From Ceratodon purpureus (taxonomy: Eukaryota > Streptophyta > Bryopsida > Pseudoditrichales > Ditrichaceae): a stretch of DNA of 64,000 nt. The DNA lies in contig CM026432.1 of the NCBI GenBank assembly GCA_014871385.1, forward strand, positions 2,754,150 through 2,818,149. Reading direction: 5' to 3'. The notes below the pieces were generated by a model, which was not told the origin of the DNA, made no database searches, and saw nothing but the letters and a program-made list of their open reading frames with translations. Shown piece after piece: positions 51,156 through 61,421 of this stretch. Each line of letters begins with the position of its first letter. Position 1 is the first letter of the stretch. A program made the position numbers and the translations under genes.

Positions 51156-51165
51156 AACAATTTAT

Positions 51166-52149
51166 ACAGATGTCGGGAAGATTCAATTTGAATTGTTGAT
51201 TATAGTAGAAGGAACTTATCTAATGTTAACTTTAGATTATATAATTGCGGTTGCAGGTATATAATTGACATGTAGAATAGTCCCTGATTGATGGAGTTGA
51301 GATTGAACTAAACATGAAAGCTGGAAATGTAAATTTGAAAGGGGAACAGTCGTTTGGAGGAGATCCACAGGTCAAATACCGTGATTGCGCAAACTTGACA
51401 TTGTTTTTCACTTAATAGTTTCACATAGGAGTGGACTATACACATGGAGTATATAGTTTACCATAACTTCCGAAAATGATCCAGTTACATCAAACTGCCG
51501 GACTAGCTCCTACGGAGTGACCACGTCTGTGGTATGCATAGGCAGTCGAAGTAAAATTGACATGCCCACTAGGATAAACAAAAATGCAAGCCATTTTCAC
51601 TGAAACCCCCTAGGTTGTAAACCCTGGTTGAATTCCCGAACATAGTATGACGCTATGAGTAGGGAAAGAACTTTTTGAGAAAGGAAAACTAAGTATTGAA
51701 TTTTATATTTGATGATATAGTATGTATTCAAACTATATCACATGGTAAGTCCTCCCTTTGTGAACAATTGAAGCACCTTATTTTGTTTGTGGAGCTTCCA
51801 GGACTTGCCGATAGGAGCCACTGGTAGAATGATCACTGATTTCGAACATAATGGAACCTGCACTAAGTTCACTAGATCGGAACAAGGTATATACTATGTT
51901 TAATGAAGCCAAACAAGTTGCAGGTCATTTGTTAATGCAGCGGATCCACCAAGCTAGTCTTCCTTCATTTGCTCACACACAACACAAGATCAGCAGCCAG
52001 CCCGAGGAACACAAATAAGCAATTCAACACATGAATATTGACTTCAAAAACAAAACGGTGATCACAAAACGGGCAACCACATTGAAACAGATGAATAAGG
52101 AAAAAGCTTTGTTTACCAATGATTTCTATAACTGAAGCAATGCAGGTTG
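51166..52149. other. Intergenic, no gene seen
   Basis: AT-rich, ordinary sequence; short frames only. Confidence 0.5.
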
Positions 52150-52384
52150 TCAATAGCCGGCATTTGGAAGAAGCTGATCACGATGATGGTGTGAGGGTGC
52201 CGGTGCAGGTGCGTGAGGAGGGTGATGGGGAGGGGGTGACTTGTGGTGATGGTGGGGAGGAGGGGGGCTATGGTGGTGATGATGGTGAGGAGGGGGTTGA
52301 GTGTGGTGGCCATATTGATAAGGGGCAGGAGCCTTGTGAGAAAGGGAGCAGAGTGGCAACGCAGAAATTGGAGTGAAAGAAATT
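52150..52384 (-). CDS. His/Pro-rich ORF lacking a start codon
   Basis: The minus-strand frame is rich in His and Pro: SPPPPHHHHKSPPPHH-like blocks, then APAPAPSHHH, ending LLPNAGY. The composition recalls cell-wall Pro-rich or arabinogalactan proteins, but there is no signal peptide. The frame opens after a stop in the hairpin loop without an ATG. Its first residues FTPISALPL match the start of a small plus-strand ORF, MAAFTPISALRL (52389-52427), which suggests that the original start now lies on the opposite strand after an inverted duplication. Could also be non-coding low-complexity DNA. Confidence 0.35.
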
Positions 52385-52445
52385 TGCTATGGCAGCTTTC
52401 ACTCCAATTTCTGCGTTGCGACTCTGATCTCCTCCTCACAAGGCT
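52330..52445. repeat. 50-bp-arm hairpin (inverted duplication)
   Basis: Arms 52330-52379 and 52396-52445 are inverted copies at 45 of 50 positions, with the 24 bases nearest the loop fully paired; loop 16 bases. The sequence is that of the His/Pro-rich ORF's 5' end, so this is a head-to-head duplication of coding sequence. An RNA from either strand would form a long stem of the size of a plant miRNA precursor. Confidence 0.7.
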
Positions 52446-52570
52446 TCTCCCCCTCACTCAAGCGTCACTCACTCTCAAATTCCAAACTCATGTTTCCACT
52501 TATAAGTTCTTTCCTCTTACTACACACCTCCACCTCCAGCCATAAGCATCAGAGTTCATGATACCATGCT

Positions 52571-52734
52571 TTTGTGGGCAGTAACACAACTGTGCAAGAG
52601 CTCTCGCTGCAAGGCCGAGGACAAGCAATGAGGTAAAGCAATTTGAGATGAGTTTGTGGGCAGTACCAGAATCATGAAAGGACTCCCCCGGCAAGGCACA
52701 GGACAAGCATCGTGGTATTGCAATTTAAGATAAG
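52571..52734. repeat. Two tandem 82-bp repeats
   Basis: Units 52571-52652 and 52653-52734 both begin tttgtgggcagta and share GGCAAGGC-like and AGGACAAGCA phrases and the end GCAATTT. The second unit runs into the left inverted repeat, whose start ttggtgggc resembles the beginning of a third unit. Confidence 0.6.
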
Positions 52735-52850
52735 TTGGTGGGCTCCGTGAGGAGCATTCCAAAAACCGGACATGCCGGTTGGTGTACCCAACGCACGGTA
52801 TTCTTTAGTAAAAGGCGAAAGAATAGGTCGCTCTGGGCTCAGCACCCGAC
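52722..52850 (+). repeat. Left inverted repeat of the gene-carrying block
   Basis: About 129 bp, matched in reverse at 55948-56075. Long identical stretches include ggtgggctccgtgaggagca and tattctttagtaaaaggcga. The middle is more diverged. Confidence 0.75.
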
Positions 52851-53934
52851 TTCATATTCCAGTTCTTGTACAGATGAACGGTCCTTTACCTAGCAATTCC
52901 AATGGGACAAACATGATCGTCCTCTGAAATTCCATGTCTAGATTCTCGACCTTGAATCATCACACAGAAAACTCCATGGCATTAACGAAGCAGGAATGGA
53001 TCTCAGTGGTTCCGTTCTCACTCTAAGTTATAGTTGGCGGTGAGAGTGATTCCTTGAGAGAATTTTCATGTGCAGGGGAATGCAACTGGAAGGTTAGAAG
53101 AGAATTGTGGGAGCCAAGACATGGTTGTATGAGGCAAATGGTGGATGTGCCGGAGAAGAATTAAAAGAAATAAAATATTTCAAAAGACTGTAACTGCGCC
53201 TTGGCGGCGACAATTAGTGCGTGACAGTTCAGTTACAGTGGATGAAGACTTGGGAGTAACAAAACACAGTGTTTGAACTGTGAATGAAAGCTTCCTGAAG
53301 AAGCAAACTCTGCAAGGTTTTGGTGTTCCTGTAAAGTTTCTGGAAATCCTATTCTATTGTTACTGCCGTCTTTGAATTAATGCTGCATGTAGGTGCTCAC
53401 TGCTCACTGCTGATTTGTTGCTCGTTTAGAGATCTGTGCAGCAGCTGCGTCGATGGAGCTCCAGAATCTGCCGGTTGGTATCAGTACTCAGGTGTGATTA
53501 ATCTGACTGAACTCCACTTACCCATATCTCAATTGCACCATCCATAGAATCGAAAATCTCTGCAGTCTGTTTTCAAAGCTTGTCGCACAATTACACGTCT
53601 TTAAACATCCTGCACAGGAGCAGAAGAGTTGCATCCTAATGAAAATGTGTAGCATCTGAGCTGTTGCTAACCCAGCTGATCGCATTCCGCAACTTGCCTA
53701 TCTCAGAGAAGTTTGAACAGCTCTGCCAAGTGTACGAATTCTATCAACATTTTGATCATTTTTGTGTGGATTAGTACTAGTTGCTGCATAGGTTTACTGG
53801 TTTGATTGTGGTGAGAGAAGAACTGGGTTCATGAGACAGGATCGTGAGCACGAATGACCTCATTCTCGCAACAGGGTTGGACGCTCGAGTGATATGTAGG
53901 CGCTGTGTCCTGGTTACATTGATCTTTCCTTGCC
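52851..53934. other. Upstream region of the SAP-like gene
   Basis: Sequence inside the left inverted repeat. No separate gene recognised; probably promoter and leader, possibly with a 5'-UTR intron, of the gene at 53935. Confidence 0.45.
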
Positions 53935-55281
53935 ATGGATAGTCCTCTTCCTGCTCTCCATCCCATTGTCCTATCGCACATTTCTTCGCCGCCGTTTGAG
54001 TACTCTCCGAAGGGACTTACATTCAAGGGCCACCTGCGAGGGTCTGTTGCTGACCTAAAACAGTGGCTCTTCCCCAAGCGCAAGAGCGATCCGCCTCCCA
54101 ACAAGGTCAAGGACTGGTGGGTGGCTCAGCTGCGTCTTTATGGGTTCGACGTCAAAGCATCGACTAAGAAAGAAGACGTGATCGATGCTCTCAAAAGCGC
54201 GCTCGCGAGCGGGCTGGATGGCCCACCATGGGATCTTCTGGAGCTCGAGCGGAAACTGAAGCGAGAGTTTTTGTTGCGGAATGAGGAGGAAAGGCAGAAG
54301 GAGTACCTACTTCTTAGCGAGGAGGAGCGCGCGGAGAAGTACAGCGAGCGTTTTCTGACGGAGAAATTTTTCAACGGTGTCAACAACGAGAGGTTGTTGG
54401 CTCTGGAAGTGGATCCGCTTGGACGCTCGTTTGGTCAAGTGCACATGGCGGCTGCGATGCTGGGGTTGTACTCTGTGACCGCATGCGGGCCGCAACGACG
54501 AGTCTGGACCATCATTGGTAAGAAGAAACGGCATGTGATTAAGCGGAAGGTTGCAATAGAGGAAGAGGGCTTTGACTGGGAATCAAAGAAGCGAGCTGCA
54601 AAGCGGAGGAGGAGAGCTGCAGAGCGGGAAGAAGTCGAACAGCGTCGCCAGAAGTTGGAGGCTGGTGGAGAAGGAAGCTTTAAAGATGTTGAAGGCGAGT
54701 GGAGCATCCAATGCCCTATGATGGACAAAGAGTGCCGGAAAGTTCACCGCAGTATGTCCATCTTCTTCGACTCACCTCCCACATCGAGCGACGGGCGCAG
54801 TGAGAAGGATTATATGTTCAATTACGTCTACAGGCGACGTGATGGCTATGGTTCTGAGGATGGTGGCTCTGATTCTGAGGATGATGATGAGCTGTGCTAT
54901 GGCTCTGAGGACCATGACGAAGGTGAAGAGGAAGATGATTCCCCCATTCTGTATGCCAACTTCAAGATGGGCCTCTATGAAGGAATGCTGCGTTCCAGAG
55001 TGGACGATCACCCTGCTCAGTCCAGTTCATTTCCGGTCCGGAATGTGGAGTTCAATTGGCGAGGTATAGATATGTCTGGATTGATCTCGTTCAGCTTGGA
55101 TAGTAATTCGAACGTGGGTTCATTCGATTTTATCAGCAAGACAAGATTGAAGGGCGTTTTCAACAGGTGGCCATTTACAGGGACCAAAGTGTCCGAAGCT
55201 CCGGACAATACTAGAGATGTTTGGGAGGATTACAGCCGCGAAGCATACGAACGTGCGAATGTTGCGAGATGTCGACGTTAG
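53935..55281 (+). CDS. Unrecognised nuclear-type protein with SAP-like motif
   Basis: Single open frame of 448 codons; the start is in a good GCCATGG context. I do not recognise the family. Residues 58-92 (KDWWVAQLRLYGFDVKAS, then EDVIDAL) resemble a SAP helix-turn-helix pair, a DNA/RNA-binding module. Residues 100-145 are a charged helix likely to coil. Two basic clusters, KKKRHVIKRK (197-206) and KKRAAKRRRR (218-227), look like nuclear localisation signals. Residues 305-336 are strongly acidic (SDSEDDDEL, EGEEEDD). The N-terminus lacks a signal peptide. More GC-rich than its flanks, with no stops, so a real gene is likely. It lies between inverted repeats, which may mean that it was carried or duplicated as a block. 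A histone/DNA-interacting role is possible but only inferred from composition. Confidence 0.75.
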   Translation: MDSPLPALHPIVLSHISSPPFEYSPKGLTFKGHLRGSVADLKQWLFPKRKSDPPPNKVKDWWVAQLRLYGFDVKASTKKEDVIDALKSALASGLDGPPWDLLELERKLKREFLLRNEEERQKEYLLLSEEERAEKYSERFLTEKFFNGVNNERLLALEVDPLGRSFGQVHMAAAMLGLYSVTACGPQRRVWTIIGKKKRHVIKRKVAIEEEGFDWESKKRAAKRRRRAAEREEVEQRRQKLEAGGEGSFKDVEGEWSIQCPMMDKECRKVHRSMSIFFDSPPTSSDGRSEKDYMFNYVYRRRDGYGSEDGGSDSEDDDELCYGSEDHDEGEEEDDSPILYANFKMGLYEGMLRSRVDDHPAQSSSFPVRNVEFNWRGIDMSGLISFSLDSNSNVGSFDFISKTRLKGVFNRWPFTGTKVSEAPDNTRDVWEDYSREAYERANVARCRR

Positions 55282-55947
55282 CTAGCATTGTGTAAGATAT
55301 TTGGTGTTGGACTGTCTGAGTGCATGTCATGCTTGTAATGGCTTCGAATCCTTTTTTTGCAGTTTGCTTGATCCATAGAAGCTTATGGAAATTGTGTAGT
55401 GTCCCACTTTTTGAGGCAGATGTTCTGTTACAACTAACCTTTAGTGAGCAGAGTCCTGCTCAGGAAAGATAGTAATCGGACGAGTGCATTAAACTTGTAT
55501 AGTTAGCAACTCCAGGACCTTCGTCTGCGGCAATTGTAAGTTTTGCGGCCTAATTGCTTCGTCTCTGAATTCGGACCTAGTTTTTTTGATTTGAGAGTAC
55601 GCCTGCATTTCACAGGTGGATGCAAGCCTTCTATTCGTCTTATTCAATGAAGGTAACTTACAATTTAATATTGGACTATGACATGCACAACTGTGCAAAC
55701 AGTAGAGCTGTCTTGGTATAAAATTTGTCACCCGGAAGAAGTAGTGTGTTGCTAATCAGGTCCTGTCCGCGTCAACACCAGGTTCCATTCTGTGCTTTGT
55801 TAGTGCCATGAAGTTTTGTGGCTATCACGGTGTCTGTCCTGAGATAATGGATCTCCAGCAAAAATTATGCTTGTCCCATAGGGGTTGCTACATGAGTGAC
55901 ACTTCCTTTGTTCAGTAGCTGGCGTCTCTCTTCCAGAAGGCATCGAC
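55282..55947. other. 3' flank of the SAP-like gene
   Basis: Likely 3' UTR and spacer inside the right inverted repeat. Nothing else recognised. Confidence 0.5.
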
Positions 55948-56075
55948 CCGGGTACTCAGCACAGAGCGAACTATTCTTTCGCCTTTTACTAAAGAATACC
56001 GTGCGCTGGTTACACTCACCGGTATACTCAATTTTTGGAATGCTCCTCACGGAGCCCACCAATGAATCCTAAATT
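55948..56075 (-). repeat. Right inverted repeat of the gene-carrying block
   Basis: Reverse partner of 52722-52850. No convincing target-site duplication lies outside the pair, so it may be a transposon end or the product of an inverted duplication. Confidence 0.75.
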
Positions 56076-56585
56076 GCTTGATCTCAACAACACTTCACCA
56101 AGTGCTATCCTCAGATGTTGACACTGAAATTAGGGACATTCACGTTGCACCGCAGGACGCCACTATTGAGGGACCTGCAAAAACATTCACCATTCGGAGC
56201 CTACTGCAAAGACTTCAAGGGAGTATGCATGGCATGGTTTCAATGTGAAACCTGCATCCTCACTTGCAAATCTTCAAAACAAGTTTTATGTCAGCACTAA
56301 GTTGTGTGTCTTATCGTATGTGGGTTAAGTGTATGTCAGCAATATGTGAGTTCAGTATATTGTGAGCAGCACCGTGTCAGCAATAGATGAGTCGTGTATG
56401 TATGCAACGTGTTTTGTTCTGGAGATCTGTAGATCGTGTAGATGCATGATATCTCGTCCGTGGATAGGTGCCGGGTATGGTTGCGGGATATAGATCTCAA
56501 AAGATTAGTTATGAGCAAGTTTCATGAAGTCAGAGCCGTCTCTCTGAAAAATAAAGGCAGAGTTACGCTGAATCAACCGCCGGCA
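56076..56585. other. Intergenic, upstream of the secreted-protein gene
   Basis: Ordinary sequence with imperfect GT-rich repetition near 56300-56400 (gtgtgtcag / gtatgtcag phrases). Probably contains the promoter of the next gene; no TATA box is clear. Confidence 0.45.
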
Positions 56586-57953
56586 ATGACGATAAACTGG
56601 TGCTGCAATCTCGTGATCCTGTGCTTCTTCACGGTTTTCGCCGCCTCTGGTACGTACATACCATGCTCAGCTGATCTTCTCCGGTCGTATCTCCAATTTA
56701 ATTCACACATCGATGGTTAATTCCCAATGGAAGGAATTTCAGAAGTTACAATTTCATTGTTGGAGAGTCTTCCTTCTTTGCATTGTTGTCCTATTCTTCT
56801 TATTCAGTTCATCGTCTTATGTTCTGATACTCCACATGCAACACTCTTCTCCATAAAAAAATGACTGCATGCAATCCCAAAGCAATTTCTATTTCATTTC
56901 TGAGACTCCACATCCTGTAATAATCTTCGGTAATCTTCATAAACTCAAGCCTAAGTTATTTGATTCAACCGCTCTAACCAGAACTCCAATGTGCCCCGTC
57001 CTGATCCTAAAACTTCCAGGCGTTGCTGCGGATGGGAAAGTGACATTACAAGCTCTGACAATCTACGACACGCATGAGTGGTTTGGGCTGAAACCCGAAG
57101 TATACTTCCAGTGCACCGATGAGAACAAAGTGAAGCTGCCCGACGTGAAAGCGAAGAATGAGCGATACACATTCGAAGGGCAGGAGTCGTTCCAGCCGCT
57201 GACGACGCTGGTGGGGGGGAAGTGCAAGCGGTGTGGGCTGTATGAGGAGGATTCGTGGAATCCGGACGACGTGTATGACAAGTGGGAGCTGTGTCCTTCG
57301 GACTTCACCGCTGGGCCAGATGGGCGTTACTACCGTTTCAAAGAGGACGAGTTCAACCTCACCCTCGGCTGCTACTTCTGCTCCAAGTCCAGTAAGACAA
57401 CTTAGTTTCTTTTTTAAATTGTCCAGAAAATTAAATTAAATTTTTGATTAAATTCTTTTATTTATTTTTTTCTAATTTTTAAATAACAAGTTTAGTTGGT
57501 TTACTATCCTTATTGCTTGGCAATGACCAAGTTACAAGACATTGAAATTTTGAAATTATTTGCACAGTTTCATGGCAGATCTTCTTTTTAAGAGACTGCA
57601 AATTCCAGTCTTTTTAAGATGCAATTTTTCAATATTTTTGGGTTTTTCTTTAAGGATACACACTTGTTCAATCCAAATGATTAATTTATCTAGATTGATT
57701 TTGAATTTTGGTTTAGTTTTGGATTTGGATTTAACATTCTTATCCATGTAATGTTGGCATATTAAGGATGTTTAATCTGAACTCAGCCAAATTACTTATA
57801 ATAGTTACTTAATCATGTTGTTGTGAATGTTTCCTATTTCATATTTGAGCTTGCAAGTGTGTAGGCAAAGCAATTCTTTGTATTTAATTACTTGTATTTA
57901 ATGTGGATGCAGATGGACCACAAAAAAACTTACCAAAGAAACTACCACATTAA
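56586..57953 (+). CDS. Small secreted plant protein of unknown function (DUF7953-like)
   Basis: Exon 1 56586-56649 encodes MTINWCCNLVILCFFTVFAASG, a hydrophobic signal peptide. Exon 2 begins at 57020 (phase 1, aacttccag acceptor): VTLQALTIYDTHEWFGLKPE, VYFQC, YTFEGQESFQPLT, KCKRCGLYEED, WELCPSDF, then GCYFCSKS. Its conserved Cys and Trp positions match a plant family of small secretory-pathway proteins that I believe is DUF7953; function unknown. The frame stops at 57405, but a strong donor (gtaagac) at 57392 precedes that stop. An acceptor at 57911-57912 would add a short basic tail ending KKLPH with stop 57951-57953. I favour the spliced form weakly; otherwise the end is 57405. Confidence 0.7.
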
Positions 57954-58180
57954 GTGGTAATTAATTGGATGTTGAAACAATGATGCTACACTTAATAAAC
58001 AGTCAAAGTTTAAAGACTTATTAAATTAATATAGTAATATAAGTATCTGTATTAATGCTCAAAATCACAAAAATGTATAAAAAATGATAACTTACATTGC
58101 AAATTTTGCTACCTCATCATTTTTATGGTTTCAACGTACAACTTTTGACCAAAATAAATAAAAAGTAAATTATTGTTTAA

Positions 58181-59109
58181 CCCCTAACTATCCTTAAAAC
58201 CCAAAATGGGTTTTGGCTATTTCGGGCAGCCTGGATGGGGAGGTTAAAATTAATATTTTTTTTCAAGATTTTTACTGGGATCTCCCTTTACTGTAAGGTC
58301 TATGTAGTAAAAAATTTGAAGCCAAATTCCAATTTTAGAACCTTCATCTAGAAATTTTAGGTTTCAAGTCCAAAACGGGCAGTCTAAAATTAGGTCTTTT
58401 AAAAAAAATAAAAATTGAAATATTTTCATAACCAAATCACTAATCAAGTTCCATAGTGACCCAAGTCAAAAAGTTTACCAATTTTACAAGGGCAGCCTCC
58501 AAAACTTACAAAGACAAGCTTCAAAGTTTTTAGTAATTTTTGAATTTTTTCTTTAGAAATTTGTGAAAATTCGAGATTTTTGAATTTTTTTTAAATATTT
58601 TTTCCTAAAAATCACAAATTTATAAAGGTAGCTACTCACCGTTCACTTTTTCTTTAGCTCACAAATTGTTTTTGTAATGCATGTTTTACTATTTTATCAA
58701 TTTTATACCTTCTTATAGAAAATAATTTTTATGAAGGTCTAAAAAACGTTTTTTTGGCCTAAAATTTTGCATGAGCATACCTAACTTAGTAAGCTACATG
58801 GAAAAAAATGTGACCAAAATGTTTGAAGTAATAATCATCAAGTCTCCCTTTGGCCCATTTGCACTATGCTTCTTGGCCAAGGCTGAAAAAAATATTTGCT
58901 GAAACTTTGAACACTACGATCTCCCTAATGAAAAACATCAAACGGTTGAAATTTGGATCAGTTCTTCTAAGTAGGGTTAGGTACAAGATCTTACGGTTGA
59001 AATTCCCAAAAAGGTTAAAAAGTTTGTTTCATATCCTCGGGAGGGCATAGTGGTAAAAAATCGCAGTTTTGAGGATTCAAGCTCTCAAAAACACAAGGAA
59101 ATTTAGGGG
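58181..59109 (+). mobile_element. 0.93-kb TIR element, copy 2
   Basis: 929 bp, flanked by TTAA on both sides. The terminal inverted repeat begins CCCCTAACTATCCTT and matches the other end at 13 of the first 15 bases. The interior aligns along its length with the copy at 44890-45817. TTAA plus CCC-type ends recall piggyBac-like elements, but copy 1 has ATAA, so assignment is uncertain. No transposase frame. Confidence 0.7.
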
Positions 59110-59113
59110 TTAA

Positions 59114-61330
59114 GATATATACAACAACAAAATCATTCAATCTATCTAATATAAGTCGAAGGGAAATTAGGAAAATGGAAAGAAAAAAAGTATGACTTTA
59201 AATAAAGCTTAGCCAACAACATCTTGAACTTTGAATATGCATTTGAATCTATGTTTGATCTTTTAAGGCACATACAAGATGTTTAAATTTCATATTGTTT
59301 TTCAAGTTGCTTAAACATTCTCTACAAAAACATAAAAAATAGTAAGACATAGAGAATATGCCCAAGCTATTAAGATGATACATCATACATTTTGATTTTT
59401 TTGTTTTCTTTGTTATTTTTTACCTACACAAGCGGCATATTTATTATATATTATCACACATGTAAATTGAATAATTAGATTCTTATAATCTTTTTCATAA
59501 AAAATACAATCATCTAAAGTGTTTATTATGTATGATTCATATAAACAATTGTTATTCAAAACCTTTATTAGTTTTCATATATAATAACGCTAAATACTAC
59601 TTTGAGCATTTTGAGTAATTTACCGTTTATTATAAGTTTTAGAGACAATATCATTTTAGTTTTGTCTATAAATAATGGCTTGTAAAATTTTAAATCAAAT
59701 GCACTTATTTTTTATTGAATTATTATAAATTTGATAATCCAAAAAAATTTATAATCAAATTCACAAAATACAATAACACTAATTTATCAAATCATGCATT
59801 GTTTGTTAGTACAATTTATACATCATTTGAATGATTTGCAATGAGACATTAGATGTATAAAATAAGGTTGTAAAGAATAAATATTTTAAACTAGGTTTAA
59901 GTCTAATTTCTTTAGAAGTGCCAAATACAACTTTATGACCTTAGAAGGGTAGAAATTAGATAAGGAAGGTTTCAAGCTATTTCAAATAAATTAATTTATT
60001 ATTTATCTAATCTTCGAATAATATAATTGAAAAAAACAATTTGGTTCAATCTCAAAAAGAAAATTACAATAAGCTTAAATAACATTGCATTGAAATTAAA
60101 GTAAGTATTTTTCATGTACAGTTTCAAAAAAATATTCATCATATATATCAAAAGATTATAGTATTTGAAGTTGAGAGTTTGATCTATAAGAGAATTCCAA
60201 GAAAAACCATGTTAATTACTAACATACCAATTTTAAAATGTATTGAAAAGTCGTAATATTTTTAAACAAATTTTACAATGGAAGGATGTCAAATAAATTA
60301 CAAGTATCATTTTATTGTTTTATAAACTCAACTTCTTATAAAATCAAATCCAAACGATTAATATCATTATCATTTTTTTTTAATTGAAGAAATATTCCAA
60401 CACATACAAAAGGATAATATCTTTATTTTTTTATTTAAAAAATACTCTTTGCATTTAATTTGAATTAATGAAAAAACTTCTACTCCCTTTGAAATGAAAT
60501 GTTTGCTTTATAGGAATGTTTGTCTTTTTATGATCTCAAGAATAATTATGATAAATACTTGTAGAACTAAATCTTAAGGTATAAGAGGGATGTCACATAG
60601 TTATTTGAGTTGCCTGAACATTAAAATTGTTGCTTCACGCACCATTAAGTTCTTTCCAAGATCTGATAATTTTTTTCATAATCCTACAAAACTCTCATAA
60701 TCTCCAACATTAAAACAAAAAATCCTCAAAAAATCCTCAAAAAATCACACTCAAAATTTACACCATAAGATCTTCCTACTGATTGCGGAAAATCCATTAC
60801 CAATAATTGTCCTTCAAAGGCTAACCATCAGAATATAAATAATTACAAACTTAGTAAAATTCACAAATACTTGAATAATACATTGAGCCATGGGTCCCAT
60901 ACTAAGTCATCGATCAGACAACTACAGATTACGTACATAATGAACTTTCCCATATTTTCACCAATCTAAAACAACTTTAAAATATCTTTAAAACAACTCC
61001 CATAGGTGGATCTGAACCTTTGAAAATCTCAACAGCAGATCCAGAATTCCGCGCCTCCAGAATTCTAAATCCCAGATTGTTGTTACAACATAACTTAACA
61101 CGCATGAAACAAAAGGAGTCGGATTTCCAAAAGCACAAAAGTGCATGTTGAAAAAGGAACGGAGGCTGTAGCCTGTGGGAATGCTGTAACTTATTCAATG
61201 TCACTCCGCTGCACGCTGCCAGTGCCACTCTGGACCCCCCCTGGACTCTGTCCCCACAGACTCTGTCCCCAAGGAATGAACTCCGTTAGAGCTCATGATG
61301 AATGCATGGATTGCCTCCTCCACGAATGAA
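59114..61330. other. Very AT-rich gene-free region
   Basis: Long A/T-rich stretches with no credible gene, RNA or element ends. Confidence 0.5.
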
Positions 61331-61421
61331 CAGAGAATCACGAACGAATGAACAGAAAAAATACGAACGAATGAATAGAGAATCACGAATGAATGAACAG
61401 AAAAATACGAACGAATGAACA
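61331..61421. repeat. Short tandem repeat, about 24-bp unit
   Basis: Repeats of the pattern 'cgaatgaacagagaatcac' alternating with 'cgaatgaacagaaaaatac', about four units. One related single unit occurs near 63031-63060. Confidence 0.75.

Noticed and set aside
61331-61421. CRISPR-like array
   Set aside because: Adjacent degenerate tandem units without unique spacers, in a plant nuclear context.
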